NCBI GenBank assembly: GCA_946480835.1
Contig: CAMLLC010000006.1
Coordinates: 1-64,000, forward strand
Direction of reading: 5' to 3'
DNA length: 64,000 nucleotides
DNA from: Entomomonas sp945283395
GTDB taxonomy: Bacteria; Pseudomonadota; Gammaproteobacteria; Pseudomonadales; Pseudomonadaceae
Shown here: positions 53,057-61,021 of the stretch, piece by piece
Position numbering within the stretch: the stretch's first letter is position 1
Layout of the letters: every line of letters begins with the position of its first letter
Notes under the pieces: model-generated
Database searches by the model: none
Seen by the model: only the letters and a program-made list of their open reading frames with translations
Told to the model about the DNA's origin: nothing
Position numbers and translations under genes: made by a program

Positions 53057-53395
53057 ATGCAAGTCACATACGAACAAACCCAAGCATGGGTTAATCGCCA
53101 AACTGAAAACTTAATCAATGGAAATAGTGTTGTTATTGGCCGTGATGTTGTAGTTGATTTAAAAGACTTTTGGATTGAGGTTGAGAATGGACTTATTGAT
53201 GTAGATAGTTCAGATCATGAGTTTAGATTCCTTCAATGTCGCTTAAAAGGCGAAATATCAGAAGCCCAACACCAAATTGATTTAGAAATAATAACGCCTA
53301 TTGCTGAAAGAATGCTAGCCCCTTTCGCCGAAAGAGGCGCACGGGAAGAGTTACAAGACCAGTTAGATGATTACCAAATAGCAGAGGCGGTTTAA
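53057..53395 (+). CDS. Early phage protein, unknown
   Basis: 112 residues from ATG 53057 (MQVTYEQTQAWVNRQTENLI...). The upstream ATG at 53033 would lie only 2 nt after the predicted start of transcription, so the inner start is preferred. Acidic, helical C-terminus (APFAERGAREELQDQLDDYQ). First gene of the pL operon. No family recognised. Confidence 0.6.
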   Translation: MQVTYEQTQAWVNRQTENLINGNSVVIGRDVVVDLKDFWIEVENGLIDVDSSDHEFRFLQCRLKGEISEAQHQIDLEIITPIAERMLAPFAERGAREELQDQLDDYQIAEAV

Positions 53396-53536
53396 ATGAA
53401 ACTATTTAACCACTTCGATTATTGGTCAATCAGTTTTGAAGAAAAACACCCATATATAGCGGGGGTAATTTGTTTATCTGCCATATCCCTAGCTATGTAT
53501 GGATTGTTAATTGTTGGGGCTGCTTATGGCTATTAA
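53396..53536 (+). CDS. Small single-TM phage protein
   Basis: 46 residues ending in one hydrophobic helix (IAGVICLSAISLAMYGLLIV). GAGGCGG lies 5 nt before the ATG, which directly follows the preceding stop. Position early in pL suggests a membrane-acting early protein; unproven. Confidence 0.6.
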   Translation: MKLFNHFDYWSISFEEKHPYIAGVICLSAISLAMYGLLIVGAAYGY

Positions 53537-53711
53537 GAAAGCAACTATCAAGGTGGTTACAGATGGTAATCCAGAGCAACAAGCACGTTGTGACTGGTAT
53601 CTATTAGGAGAGTTTAAACCTAATAAATATCAAGGAACTGAAAGAGCTAGATATTTAGTTGAGCAAAATAAAATACTTCAAGAATGGGATAGTAGACATG
53701 AGTACAGTTAG
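53526..53711 (+). CDS. Small early phage protein
   Basis: 61 residues from ATG 53526 (MAIKKATIKVVTDGNPEQQA...). Overlaps both neighbours. Basic N-terminus, WYLLGEFKPNKYQGTERARYL core. No family recognised. Confidence 0.55.
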   Translation: MAIKKATIKVVTDGNPEQQARCDWYLLGEFKPNKYQGTERARYLVEQNKILQEWDSRHEYS

Positions 53712-54342
53712 TTTAATTTTAGGTAAATCAGGCAGTGGTAAAAGCGCATCATTACGCAACTTAAACCCTAACAACGTAGCCTTAATTCAAGTGATTAGTA
53801 AGCCTCTACCTTTCAAAAGTAATAATGGCGCTAAGTGGTCTATCTATCAATCAGATGATTGGCAAAAAATTATAGTTGCCTGTAAAAAGACAACTCGAAA
53901 AATAATTGTGATTGATGATTATCAATACCTAATGGCTAATGAATTTATGAGACGCGCACAAGAGCGCGGCTTTGATAAGTTTACCGAGATAGGTTATCAC
54001 ACTTGGCATGTTATTAATGAATTATTAAATCTACCTAATGACGTTCGTGTTTATATTCTTTCGCATACAGAAGAATCGGAAAACGGACAAACCAAAATGA
54101 AAACAATAGGAAAGATGCTTGATGAAAGAATAACGTTAGAGGGAATGGTAACTATAGTCTTACGCTCAACCATCAATGATGGTCAGCACTATTTCACCAC
54201 TAAAAATAATGGTAATGACACCACTAAAACCCCCATGGGAATGTTCGATAGTGAGCTGATAGAAAATGATCTATTAATAGTGGATACCGCTATTTGTAAT
54301 TATTACGACATTAAACAACCTACACAAGAGGAAGCTAAATAA
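53698..54342 (+). CDS. Phage ATPase, Sak4/RecA-like
   Basis: 214 residues from ATG 53698 (MSTVSLILGKSGSGKSASL). Walker A GKSGSGKS is at about residues 9-16, and IIVIDDYQYLM is the Walker B. Similar proteins in phages are single-strand annealing or RecA-like Sak4 ATPases that work with an SSB, and the next gene is an SSB-like protein. Ends sharing the first base of the next gene. Confidence 0.72.
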   Translation: MSTVSLILGKSGSGKSASLRNLNPNNVALIQVISKPLPFKSNNGAKWSIYQSDDWQKIIVACKKTTRKIIVIDDYQYLMANEFMRRAQERGFDKFTEIGYHTWHVINELLNLPNDVRVYILSHTEESENGQTKMKTIGKMLDERITLEGMVTIVLRSTINDGQHYFTTKNNGNDTTKTPMGMFDSELIENDLLIVDTAICNYYDIKQPTQEEAK

Positions 54343-55004
54343 TGGCTAGAGTATACCAACTAGACGCACAGGCTGCTAAAGATGCTAATCACACAAGTAA
54401 TTATATTAATAAGACTGGTAAATACATAGGAATAATTAAAACCTGTTTTTATGATGTAAACAGTAACGGTACAGAGAGCGTTAATATTCAGTTTGAAAGT
54501 AATGATAGTCAGGAGTCGCCATTACTAACCTTATACACTCATAACTGTAGTGGCACACCTCTAGCAGGCTATAACACATTTAATGCGTTAATGACTTGTT
54601 GTAATGTTAAAAAAACATCATGGGAAACAGGCACAGTAGAAATATTTAACTACACCTCTAAGAGTTTTGAAAAACAGCCAAAAGAGGTATGTATTGAGCT
54701 GAAAAATAAACCATTAGGATTAATTCTTAGAGAAGAGGAATACCAAAACCAACAAGGGGAAACTAAAACTAGGATAGCTATTTTTGCGCCATTCGAAGCT
54801 AATACCGAATTAATGGCTAATGAGATTTTAACAGGAATTACCGCCCCTGTTTCATTAGCTAAGGCTATGGATTGGATAGCACAGAATCCAATTAAAAAGT
54901 TAAAAATAACAAGTAGTACACCACAATTTAATCATCAAAATACTACTCAAGCAACACAATCAGTACCTAGTTTTGATGAGTTCGATGACGATATTCCTTT
55001 CTAA
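54342..55004 (+). CDS. Single-stranded DNA-binding-like protein (DUF669 type)
   Basis: 220 residues. A beta-rich core (GKYIGIIKTCFYDVNSNGTESVNIQFES...) and an acidic C-terminal tail SFDEFDDDIPF identical in style to SSB tips. DUF669-type proteins follow Sak4-like genes in phages. Probably a recombination partner. Confidence 0.7.
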   Translation: MARVYQLDAQAAKDANHTSNYINKTGKYIGIIKTCFYDVNSNGTESVNIQFESNDSQESPLLTLYTHNCSGTPLAGYNTFNALMTCCNVKKTSWETGTVEIFNYTSKSFEKQPKEVCIELKNKPLGLILREEEYQNQQGETKTRIAIFAPFEANTELMANEILTGITAPVSLAKAMDWIAQNPIKKLKITSSTPQFNHQNTTQATQSVPSFDEFDDDIPF

Positions 55005-55059
55005 ATGAAATTTATATATAAAATGTTTTTATATGTTAACTACCTTTCTGAGGTACTTT

Positions 55060-55560
55060 ATGGCTGATTCATTATACAAGCTAGCTGATGATTATCAGTT
55101 AGCACTTGAACAACTGACTAACCTTGACCTTCCAGAAGAAGCAGTAAGAGACACATTAGAGGGCATGACAGGTGAAATTATTGAAAAAGGGAAAAGTGTA
55201 GCAGCTTTTATTCTAAATCTTGATCTTGAGTTAGATAAAGTTAAAACAGTTGAACAACGCCTAACAGCTAGACGTAAAGCTTTAGAAAGCCGTATTAAAT
55301 CTATAAGGGAATATTTAAGGGGCAATATGGAACGATGCGGAATAACCGAGATTAAAGCAGATGATGGCAGTTTTAAAGCAAAACTAACTAAGGGTATAGC
55401 TTCTGTAATTATTGATGATGAAAACAAGTTCCCTGATAACAGTCCTTTTGTTAAATGGACTAAATCAATTAGTAAAACAGAGATTAAAAAAGCACTTGAA
55501 CAAGGTGAAGTTGTAGAGGGTGCAAGACTGGAAACTAAACCAAGTTTGAGGCTTGGGTAA
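55060..55560 (+). CDS. Siphovirus Gp157-family protein
   Basis: 166 residues from ATG 55060 (MADSLYKLADDYQLALEQL), with GAGG 6 nt upstream. The family pattern KGKSVAAFILNLDLELDKVKTVEQRLTARRKALESR is clear: coiled coil followed by a conserved C-terminal domain (KSISKTEIKKALEQGEVVEGARLE). Gp157 of Streptococcus phages was linked to phage resistance, but its function is unclear. Confidence 0.82.
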   Translation: MADSLYKLADDYQLALEQLTNLDLPEEAVRDTLEGMTGEIIEKGKSVAAFILNLDLELDKVKTVEQRLTARRKALESRIKSIREYLRGNMERCGITEIKADDGSFKAKLTKGIASVIIDDENKFPDNSPFVKWTKSISKTEIKKALEQGEVVEGARLETKPSLRLG

Positions 55561-55614
55561 GTAATTTTCCCTTTAACCAAGCAGTTATTTTAAACAACCA
55601 CAGAGGAATTAATA

Positions 55615-55971
55615 ATGAAACCTACAGAGCTAAACACTTTTCTATCTGACCTCGACGCAGGGACCGTTAAAGATATGCTAGAGCGTCTTTTATCTGACGT
55701 TGCAAGCGGAAGTTTAAACAGCGGAAAGACTGGGGAAGTAATGCTAAAACTAAAATTTAAACCTATCCCTAAAACACATCAAGTCATGATTATCCATGAC
55801 GTTAGTTATGCACTACCACATAACACTGGTGTACAGAAAGACAATTCAACTATTGAAACGCCTTTTTATGTAACAGAAAAAGGTATGTCGCTTTTTTATG
55901 AGGACCCAACTAAACAACTTTTCAATAGAGAAGATGCGCCAGTTGTGCCATTCGGACAAAAGAACTCTTAA
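55615..55971 (+). CDS. Early phage protein, unknown
   Basis: 118 residues (MKPTELNTFLSDLDAGTVKD...). AGAGGAAT site before ATG. Contains KPIPKTHQVMIIHDVSYALP and ends KQLFNREDAPVVPF. It is commonly found beside DUF2303 proteins, as here. No assigned function. Confidence 0.6.
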   Translation: MKPTELNTFLSDLDAGTVKDMLERLLSDVASGSLNSGKTGEVMLKLKFKPIPKTHQVMIIHDVSYALPHNTGVQKDNSTIETPFYVTEKGMSLFYEDPTKQLFNREDAPVVPFGQKNS

Positions 55972-56000
55972 TTAACTTTTTATAAAGGAACTAATTTATT

Positions 56001-56819
56001 ATGAATAATATCAATCAAGATTACACACCTCACCAACTAGAAACATCTTTAACTAAGGTTATATCACTTAATAATAACGCCAGTATTCACAGCTTAGAGC
56101 GTTATCAAGCTAACCGTGATAGATTCAGAGGCGAGTTAAGCACAGATTCTTTAAGCTCTTTTGTTGAATATGTTAAAGCTAAAAAAACAAAGGCAGATAA
56201 AGATAGTTTATTTTATGGCTTCATCAATGCTGACGTAATGAGTTGTTGTGTAATTCATAACTTAATTGATAACAATAATATTGCTGGTCATGGTGACGAC
56301 AGAGCTAACTTGAAGCTCATTAAGACAGCCGCATTTAGGGCTGTGTGCCAACATGCTAACAGTCCACTATCTCAAGATAAGATAGCTGACTTTATAGAGG
56401 ACTGGAGAGACAGTATCGTTGCTTATACTGACTACGACAACAATACATTACCACTAAACAAAGCTATTAACGCTATTAAAAACATCAGCATTAAAGCCAA
56501 TGTTGATAGCGACCATTCAACAGATAACTTTGAGCAAAGCCAATCAACACTATCAAAAGTTAGAGCGGCAAGCAAAGGTGATACTCCGCTACCTGCTTAC
56601 TTAGAGTTTTATTGTAATCCCTACGCAGACTTACCAGCTATAAAAGTGAGACTAGTTTTGTACGTGCGTACTAATGGCGAAAAACCATTTATTACATTGC
56701 GTTGGGCTGGCGAAGAAAAGCAACAGGAGGAAATAGCTGAAAGCTTTAAGGATAAGCTGACCAGCCTTTTAAGCAATGACGTACAGCTTACTATAGGTAC
56801 TTTTGAGTTAGGCAAATAA
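56001..56819 (+). CDS. DUF2303 (YfdQ-like) family protein
   Basis: 272 residues. Segments IHSLERYQANRDRFRG, SLSSFVEYVKA and the C-terminal FITLRWAGEEKQQEEIAESFKDKL fit the DUF2303 prophage family. Function unknown. Confidence 0.75.
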   Translation: MNNINQDYTPHQLETSLTKVISLNNNASIHSLERYQANRDRFRGELSTDSLSSFVEYVKAKKTKADKDSLFYGFINADVMSCCVIHNLIDNNNIAGHGDDRANLKLIKTAAFRAVCQHANSPLSQDKIADFIEDWRDSIVAYTDYDNNTLPLNKAINAIKNISIKANVDSDHSTDNFEQSQSTLSKVRAASKGDTPLPAYLEFYCNPYADLPAIKVRLVLYVRTNGEKPFITLRWAGEEKQQEEIAESFKDKLTSLLSNDVQLTIGTFELGK

Positions 56820-56830
56820 CAACTATTAAC

Positions 56831-56850
56831 AGCCTACCTAATGGTAGGCT
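56831..56850 (+). promoter_or_regulatory. Leader hairpin of the csrA-like gene
   Basis: 8-bp perfect stem AGCCTACC / GGTAGGCT with a TAAT loop, directly followed by the AGGAG ribosome site of the csrA-like gene. The GGA beside the stem is a typical CsrA target, so autoregulation is plausible. Confidence 0.5.
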
Positions 56851-56863
56851 AGGAGTTAAGAGA

Positions 56864-57163
56864 ATGCTAGTACTAACTAGACGAATTGGCGAAATAATAA
56901 GGGTTGGTGATGATGTGAAAATCAATATTTTAGATGTTAAAGGTTCTCAAGTGAGAATAGGCGTTAAGGCACCTGATAACATCCCCATTCACCGCGAGGA
57001 AATTTATCAGCGGATTCAGAGGGAGAAATCAGAAAGAAAAAAGTGTACCGCTCTTTGTGAAAATGAACAGTGTAATTTTGTTGTTGAGTATTTTGACGGT
57101 GAACTTGTTTCAGATTCATGTCCTAATTGCGGTGAAAATTCAGTATTTGCAGACGTTGATTGA
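56864..57163 (+). CDS. csrA: CsrA/RsmA-like regulator fused to a zinc ribbon
   Basis: 99 residues. The first 58 are a full CsrA: MLVLTRRIGEIIRVGDDVKI with the RNA-contacting R6/R7, GVKAPDNIPIHREEIYQRI with R44. The remainder, starting near K60, adds Cys61, Cys65, Cys70, Cys86 and Cys89 (ending CPNCG), which looks like a zinc ribbon. Standard CsrA is 60-65 residues. It would bind GGA motifs in mRNA. Phage origin suggests it retargets host post-transcriptional control. AGGAG lies 9 nt before the ATG. Confidence 0.85.
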   Translation: MLVLTRRIGEIIRVGDDVKINILDVKGSQVRIGVKAPDNIPIHREEIYQRIQREKSERKKCTALCENEQCNFVVEYFDGELVSDSCPNCGENSVFADVD

Positions 57164-57174
57164 GTAAATAAAAT

Positions 57175-57483
57175 ATGAAATTAAAAAATATTAGAGACAT
57201 CATTCAAAAATCCTTAATAAGCGGGCTAGCAAAAGAAGTCTTTGAATATAAAGAATCTTACCGAAAGCGCACTATAAGAGAACATGGACGAACACGGGAT
57301 ATTATTCCGTGTCCTTTCTGCAATACTGAGGTAGAAGTTTACCGCTGGTCATTTTCTGGTAATGGTAAGCTCTGCGGATGCGGTGCTTTAATAACTAGAG
57401 GAATAGATTTATCAAGCATAGATGAAAAATATAGATTTTTTGATATTTATGCATTTAAGCTTAAGGAGCTAGCCAATGACTGA
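57175..57483 (+). CDS. Zinc-ribbon phage protein
   Basis: 102 residues. CPFC at about 46-49 and CGCG at about 67-70 could form one zinc ribbon in a basic protein. Overlaps the next gene by 8 bp. Possibly related to the zinc-ribbon neighbours by duplication. No family recognised. Confidence 0.55.
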   Translation: MKLKNIRDIIQKSLISGLAKEVFEYKESYRKRTIREHGRTRDIIPCPFCNTEVEVYRWSFSGNGKLCGCGALITRGIDLSSIDEKYRFFDIYAFKLKELAND

Positions 57484-57865
57484 ATTAAAACCATGCCCTT
57501 TTTGTGGTAGCAAGCAAGCGTTTATTGTAAAAAATTCATTAGATGAAAGTGGCTTCTTTTATATCGAGTGTGATAATTGTCATGCAAGCTCTGCATGGAT
57601 TAAAGAAAAAGAAGAAAATATCAATGTTTGGAACAATCGCCAACCAACTATTGATTGGCGGCCTATAGAGGAATTAAAAATAGGATTCTTCGGCCATGTT
57701 CTATTGTACTGGCAAAGAAGAAATATTGTCTGTATTGGCTATATTGATGGTAGCGACACAACAACAATAGATATTGTTTGCTTCGATTCAGATTTGCCAT
57801 TAAGCCTTACTCTAGATAAATCTGAATTTACAAGATTTTCCCCATTAACGCCGCCAAGAGGCTAA
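57476..57865 (+). CDS. lar: Lar-like restriction alleviation protein with DUF551-like C-terminus
   Basis: 129 residues. The N-terminal 60 are Lar-type: LKPCPFCGSKQAF, then ECDNCHASS and W-rich NVWNNR. The rest, starting DWRPIEELKIGFFGHVLLYW, resembles DUF551. Lar proteins moderate type I restriction. Overlaps the preceding gene. Confidence 0.75.
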   Translation: MTELKPCPFCGSKQAFIVKNSLDESGFFYIECDNCHASSAWIKEKEENINVWNNRQPTIDWRPIEELKIGFFGHVLLYWQRRNIVCIGYIDGSDTTTIDIVCFDSDLPLSLTLDKSEFTRFSPLTPPRG

Positions 57866-57869
57866 AGAA

Positions 57870-58214
57870 ATGCAAAATACTGAACAACTTATGAGTTACC
57901 AAGATTTACTAAACCTAGCCAGTTCGTTTGCTAGAAAAATAAACGAACCTATAATCAAAAAATTACAGGAGGTTGAAGAAAAACTAAACCTCCTAGAAGC
58001 TAGCAAGAAAGATGAAAAACCAGAAAAGCTAGTATTAGCTAATGCTAAAGAGATAGCAGAACATTTAGGTTTAAAGTCAGTAAAAACAGCTAGAAGGATA
58101 ATACAGCACCCAAATTTCCCTAAACCAATTGGGGGAGCAAAAAAAATTAAAAGGGGCGAATGGCGAGCCGAAGAAGTAGAACGTTTCTTTAGAATTAATA
58201 AGAGTAAGATTTAG
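57870..58214 (+). CDS. xis: Candidate excisionase / AlpA-like DNA-binding protein
   Basis: 114 residues. A coiled-coil N-terminal half (IIKKLQEVEEKLNLLEAS) leads to an AlpA/excisionase-like winged HTH: ANAKEIAEHLGLKSVKTARR, then IIQHPNFPKPIGGAKK and RGEWRAEEVERFF. Last gene before the integrase. Function inferred from fold and position. Confidence 0.62.
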   Translation: MQNTEQLMSYQDLLNLASSFARKINEPIIKKLQEVEEKLNLLEASKKDEKPEKLVLANAKEIAEHLGLKSVKTARRIIQHPNFPKPIGGAKKIKRGEWRAEEVERFFRINKSKI

Positions 58215-58215
58215 C

Positions 58216-58395
58216 ATGTTTAGAATACAGACATTTTTTGCTTTGTGGCTTTTTCTGACTATAGTTTTTATTTTGATGGTTTCATATATTTTATATGATA
58301 AAGATATGGCTAATTGGGGTTATACCATCAGGGCAATAATTATTATTAGCCCTGTTATTATCTCTTTTATAGCGGCTATTTTAATAGATGATTAA
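58216..58395 (+). CDS. Small two-TM phage membrane protein
   Basis: 59 residues with two transmembrane helices (FFALWLFLTIVFILMVSYIL and IRAIIIISPVIISFIAAILI). ATG at 58216 starts 2 bp after the previous stop. It converges with the integrase, overlapping its end by 4 bp. Function unknown. Confidence 0.55.
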   Translation: MFRIQTFFALWLFLTIVFILMVSYILYDKDMANWGYTIRAIIIISPVIISFIAAILIDD

Positions 58396-59405
58396 CCCAA
58401 CTTACTAGCAATACTTTCCGCTGTTTCATTATAATAAGTCATTAACTGGCTAATGTTTCTATGACCTACCATTCTAGCTAATTCCAATACCCCTAATTTT
58501 TTTGACAACCTCGTTATAGCTTCATGGCGTGTATCATGGAAATTAAGGTCATTTATGCCTGCTTTTAATCTATATTTTCTAAATAATGCGCTTGCATTAG
58601 CTGGTTTTAAGTTAAAAACAAACCCACTATCATTATTATTTTTAATCAACTGCTCTAACAAGTAAACAGCTCTATTGGTTAGTGGTACGTCTCTAGTATC
58701 ACCGTTCTTAGTTTTATCAAGGTGTACAAAACGGCGATTTATAAATACGCTATCATAAGTAAGGCTTAATAACTCGCCCTGTCTCATAGCCGTTTCAATA
58801 GCTAATAGGAATAGATAAGCAAGTTCTTGTTTTAATATTTTCGGCGGTGACCCTTCAATATATCCTAACTGATTAACAATTGTATTAATTTCATCATCTG
58901 ATATTAGCCTGTTTCTGTGTTTCGGCTCTTTTGGCTTTCTTATTTGGCTAAGGGGATTAACAGAACACCAGCCCCACTCTTTGATGGCTGTATTAAAAAC
59001 AATTGAAAGGATGCCTAATTCTTTTTTTACTGTTGAAGTTTTGACAGCTTGCAGCCTTTGATCTCTAAATTCTGCAAATCTAACAGGCTTAATATTTGTT
59101 ATCAGTTCGCCCACAAAAGGCAGTATATCAACAAAATGATTAATTTTTATTGTTTGCCATCTAACACTAGGCTTTTTTATTGCCACTTCATCACGATATT
59201 TAATTAACGCCTCATACAAAGTATGCTTATTACCAACAATCAAGCCCTTTCTATCACTATCCATTAGTTCAGCTTCTCGCATTGTTGACCAAGCTTGAGC
59301 CTGAGCTTTAGTTGTAAAAGTTTTAGATTCGCGAATCTCTTTAGAATTAATATTTTTTTTAATTTGAGCTTGCCAAGAATTACCTCGTTTTCTTATAGTC
59401 GCCAT
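58392..59405 (-). CDS. int: Tyrosine integrase
   Basis: 337-residue site-specific recombinase. Catalytic residues are Arg208 (AMRQGE), Lys231/233, His290 and Arg293 (HDTRHE), His315 (GHRN) and Tyr324/325 (MTYYNETA). N-terminal arm-binding segment MATIRKRGNSWQAQIKK is present. It sits beside tRNA-Met and the right att repeat. The ATG at 59405 directly follows the right TGTCGCC repeat, so binding of integrase there would cover its own ribosome site. Confidence 0.93.
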   Translation of the reverse strand: MATIRKRGNSWQAQIKKNINSKEIRESKTFTTKAQAQAWSTMREAELMDSDRKGLIVGNKHTLYEALIKYRDEVAIKKPSVRWQTIKINHFVDILPFVGELITNIKPVRFAEFRDQRLQAVKTSTVKKELGILSIVFNTAIKEWGWCSVNPLSQIRKPKEPKHRNRLISDDEINTIVNQLGYIEGSPPKILKQELAYLFLLAIETAMRQGELLSLTYDSVFINRRFVHLDKTKNGDTRDVPLTNRAVYLLEQLIKNNNDSGFVFNLKPANASALFRKYRLKAGINDLNFHDTRHEAITRLSKKLGVLELARMVGHRNISQLMTYYNETAESIASKLG

Positions 59406-59423
59406 TGTCGCCTTTTTGTCGCC
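59406..59423. repeat. Putative arm-type integrase site, right
   Basis: 18-bp exact copy of 23399-23416 (TGTCGCC-TTTT-TGTCGCC). It overlaps the integrase ribosome-binding region, about 122 bp inside the right att repeat. Confidence 0.6.
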
Positions 59424-59477
59424 TTAGAATGGTAAAAAGTGGGATAAGTTTAGTAAATCAACTGGCAAATAGCAAGC

Positions 59478-59520
59478 AAAAAAAACCCTTGAACATTGTA
59501 TAACATACTATTCCAAGGGT
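59478..59520 (-). terminator. Phage-supplied terminator downstream of tRNA-Met
   Basis: Stem ACCCTTG(G)AA / TTCCAAGGGT with one bulge and a minus-strand run of T (8). It lies at the phage end next to tRNA-Met and replaces the gene's original terminator (23284-23317). Confidence 0.65.
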
Positions 59521-59544
59521 ATAAAAGAAAACAGATAAAATTTA

Positions 59545-59566
59545 ATTTGGTAGCAACGAGTGGACT
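59545..59566. repeat. attR: Right attachment site
   Basis: 22-bp copy of 23331-23352, forming the 3' end of tRNA-Met. The intact tRNA is on the right, so the phage carries the 3' part of the tRNA. Confidence 0.92.
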
Positions 59567-59624
59567 TGAACCACCGACCCCAGCATTATGAATGCCGTGC
59601 TCTAACCAACTGAGCTACGTTGCC
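59548..59624 (-). tRNA. tRNA-Met (elongator, CAT anticodon)
   Basis: 77-nt cloverleaf read on the minus strand: GGCAACGTAGCTCAG start, GGTTAGAGCA D-arm, anticodon loop TTCATAA with CAT, T-arm GGTTCAAGTCC, encoded CCA end. Resembles the E. coli elongator tRNA-Met. Integration preserves the gene. Confidence 0.95.
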
Positions 59625-59709
59625 ATGAAAGAGGGCGATATTATTCTCATCTCGAGGCATTATGTCAAGAGGGGAAGCAAAAAAATACTATTTTATAATT
59701 ATTTTTACA

Positions 59710-59740
59710 TGAAAACCTCCTGTAGAAATTACAGGAGGTT
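59710..59740 (-). terminator. Cold-shock gene terminator
   Basis: 11-bp stem AACCTCCTGTA / TACAGGAGGTT with a 5-nt loop and minus-strand TTTTC tail, about 30 bp past the csp stop. Confidence 0.75.
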
Positions 59741-59772
59741 AAGGAAAATAATATACTGCTAAGTTAACTAAT

Positions 59773-59985
59773 TTAGTTAACTAACTGCACTTGGTCTGCT
59801 TGCATACCCTTCTGACCTTGGGTAGCTACAAAACTAACCTTTTGACCTTCTTTTAAAGACTTGAAACCAGTACCTTCAATGGCACGGTAATGCACAAATA
59901 AATCGGGCCCATTCTCTTGAGAAATAAAACCGAATCCTTTTTCATTATTAAACCATTTGACAGTACCGTTTTGACGGTTAGACAT
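59773..59985 (-). CDS. Cold-shock domain protein
   Basis: 70-residue CSD protein (MSNRQNGTVKWFNNEKGFGF...). RNP1 GFGFIS and RNP2 LFVHY are intact. It is closest in memory to Pseudomonas CapA/CapB and CspD-type proteins. AAGGAG lies 7 nt before ATG 59985. Binds RNA as a chaperone. The 5' leader (to about 60266) is long enough to hold a thermosensing UTR, but none was defined. Confidence 0.92.
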   Translation of the reverse strand: MSNRQNGTVKWFNNEKGFGFISQENGPDLFVHYRAIEGTGFKSLKEGQKVSFVATQGQKGMQADQVQLVN

Positions 59986-60278
59986 GTCCAAACTCCTTAC
60001 CACGTAATCAAACCTACCACATTAAAATCAATGCGAATTTTTTAAAGCAGCTTGCAAGCAGCGGAATTAATACATAAACAATGGGTCACTTGTAAATTGC
60101 CTACCCACCATAAAGTACTTATTCTCCTCGTTACAAACTAAGTCTAATTACTCTACCGTAAGTTCACTAAAAAAGCTAAAAATAAATCTATTTTGATACT
60201 ATCCTTTAGTCTAATATAAAAATTTTTGATACTAAAGTATATAATCTAAAATACTATTATTTATTAATGAGGCAATTC

Positions 60279-60713
60279 ATGAAATGGTTATTGATAGCAA
60301 CCACATTATTAATAAATACTTATAACTATGCACAAAATATGATAACTAACGACCATTTACCAAAGAGAGTTATCTATCAGGTAGAATGGCTTGGTGAGAG
60401 ACCTCTAATAGATGCTAGTTATCTTAATCTAGTGCTAGACAATGACCATAAAGCCTATGGTCTAGCTGGCTGTAATTATTGGTCGAGCACCTACCAACTT
60501 ACAGGCCACCAAATAAGTTTTGATAAAGAGCTCAAAAAGACAAAGCAAAGATGCTCACCAGCTTTAATGGAACAAGAGCAACGCTTTCTCACAGCATTAG
60601 TCACCGTTGTACGCTGGGATTTTTCCGAATTAGGACAACTTCGCTTATGGCCAAAGCAAGGCCAACCAATTAGGCTATGGCAAGAAAACAGACAAGCTAA
60701 CGCTGGCAATTAA
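60279..60713 (+). CDS. META-domain (HslJ-like) exported protein
   Basis: 144 residues from ATG 60279 (MKWLLIATTLLINTYNYA), with GAGG 6 nt upstream. A signal peptide leads to a META domain: YGLAGCNYWSSTYQLTGHQISF is the GxxGCNxxxGxY-type core. Periplasmic or envelope protein of unknown precise role. It converges with the ferredoxin gene, overlapping by 4 bp. Confidence 0.75.
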   Translation: MKWLLIATTLLINTYNYAQNMITNDHLPKRVIYQVEWLGERPLIDASYLNLVLDNDHKAYGLAGCNYWSSTYQLTGHQISFDKELKKTKQRCSPALMEQEQRFLTALVTVVRWDFSELGQLRLWPKQGQPIRLWQENRQANAGN

Positions 60714-60961
60714 GCTTTGGCTACTATTTTAGTATATTTTGCTAGCAACTCCTCTTTTGTTTCTTTATGGTTAGAGTCTAGCACTATACAATCTACCGGG
60801 CACACTTGTTGGCATTGAGGTTCATCGTAGTGACCTACGCACTCAGTACAACGACTTGGATCTATTATATAGATTTCTTCACCCTGAGAAATAGCCTCAT
60901 TAGGGCACTCAGGCTCACAGACATCACAATTAATACAGTCATCTGTAATTATTAAGGACAT
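60710..60961 (-). CDS. fdx: YfhL-type 2[4Fe-4S] ferredoxin
   Basis: 83 residues from ATG 60961 (MSLIITDDCINCDVCEPECP), with GGGAG 5 nt upstream. Two cluster motifs: C9-C12-C15-C19 and C38-C41-C50-C54, with CVGHYDEPQCQQVCPVDC. Cytoplasmic electron carrier. It sits downstream of coaD on the same strand, a conserved pairing in Pseudomonas. Confidence 0.92.
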   Translation of the reverse strand: MSLIITDDCINCDVCEPECPNEAISQGEEIYIIDPSRCTECVGHYDEPQCQQVCPVDCIVLDSNHKETKEELLAKYTKIVAKA

Positions 60962-61021
60962 AACAACTCCCATCAAGCTTATGTTGATAACTTCTAGCTT
61001 TTAATAATTATTTTAACAGAT

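Larger units (their letters stand above)
23331..59566. mobile_element. 36-kb temperate podovirus prophage integrated in tRNA-Met
   Basis: Bounded by 22-bp att repeats, with a tyrosine integrase and tRNA at the right end. It carries a full set of modules: spanins/endolysin/holin, tail fibre, both terminase candidates, ejection proteins, tail tube A/B-like proteins, capsid, scaffold, portal, replication, cI/cro, recombination and a candidate Xis. The Bbp19-like gene, T7-type portal and tail tube proteins indicate a short-tailed (podovirus) virion of the BPP-1-like broad group. I found no broken essential gene, so it may be inducible. No reverse transcriptase or template/variable repeats are present, so no BPP-1-like diversity-generating retroelement. 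Confidence 0.93.
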
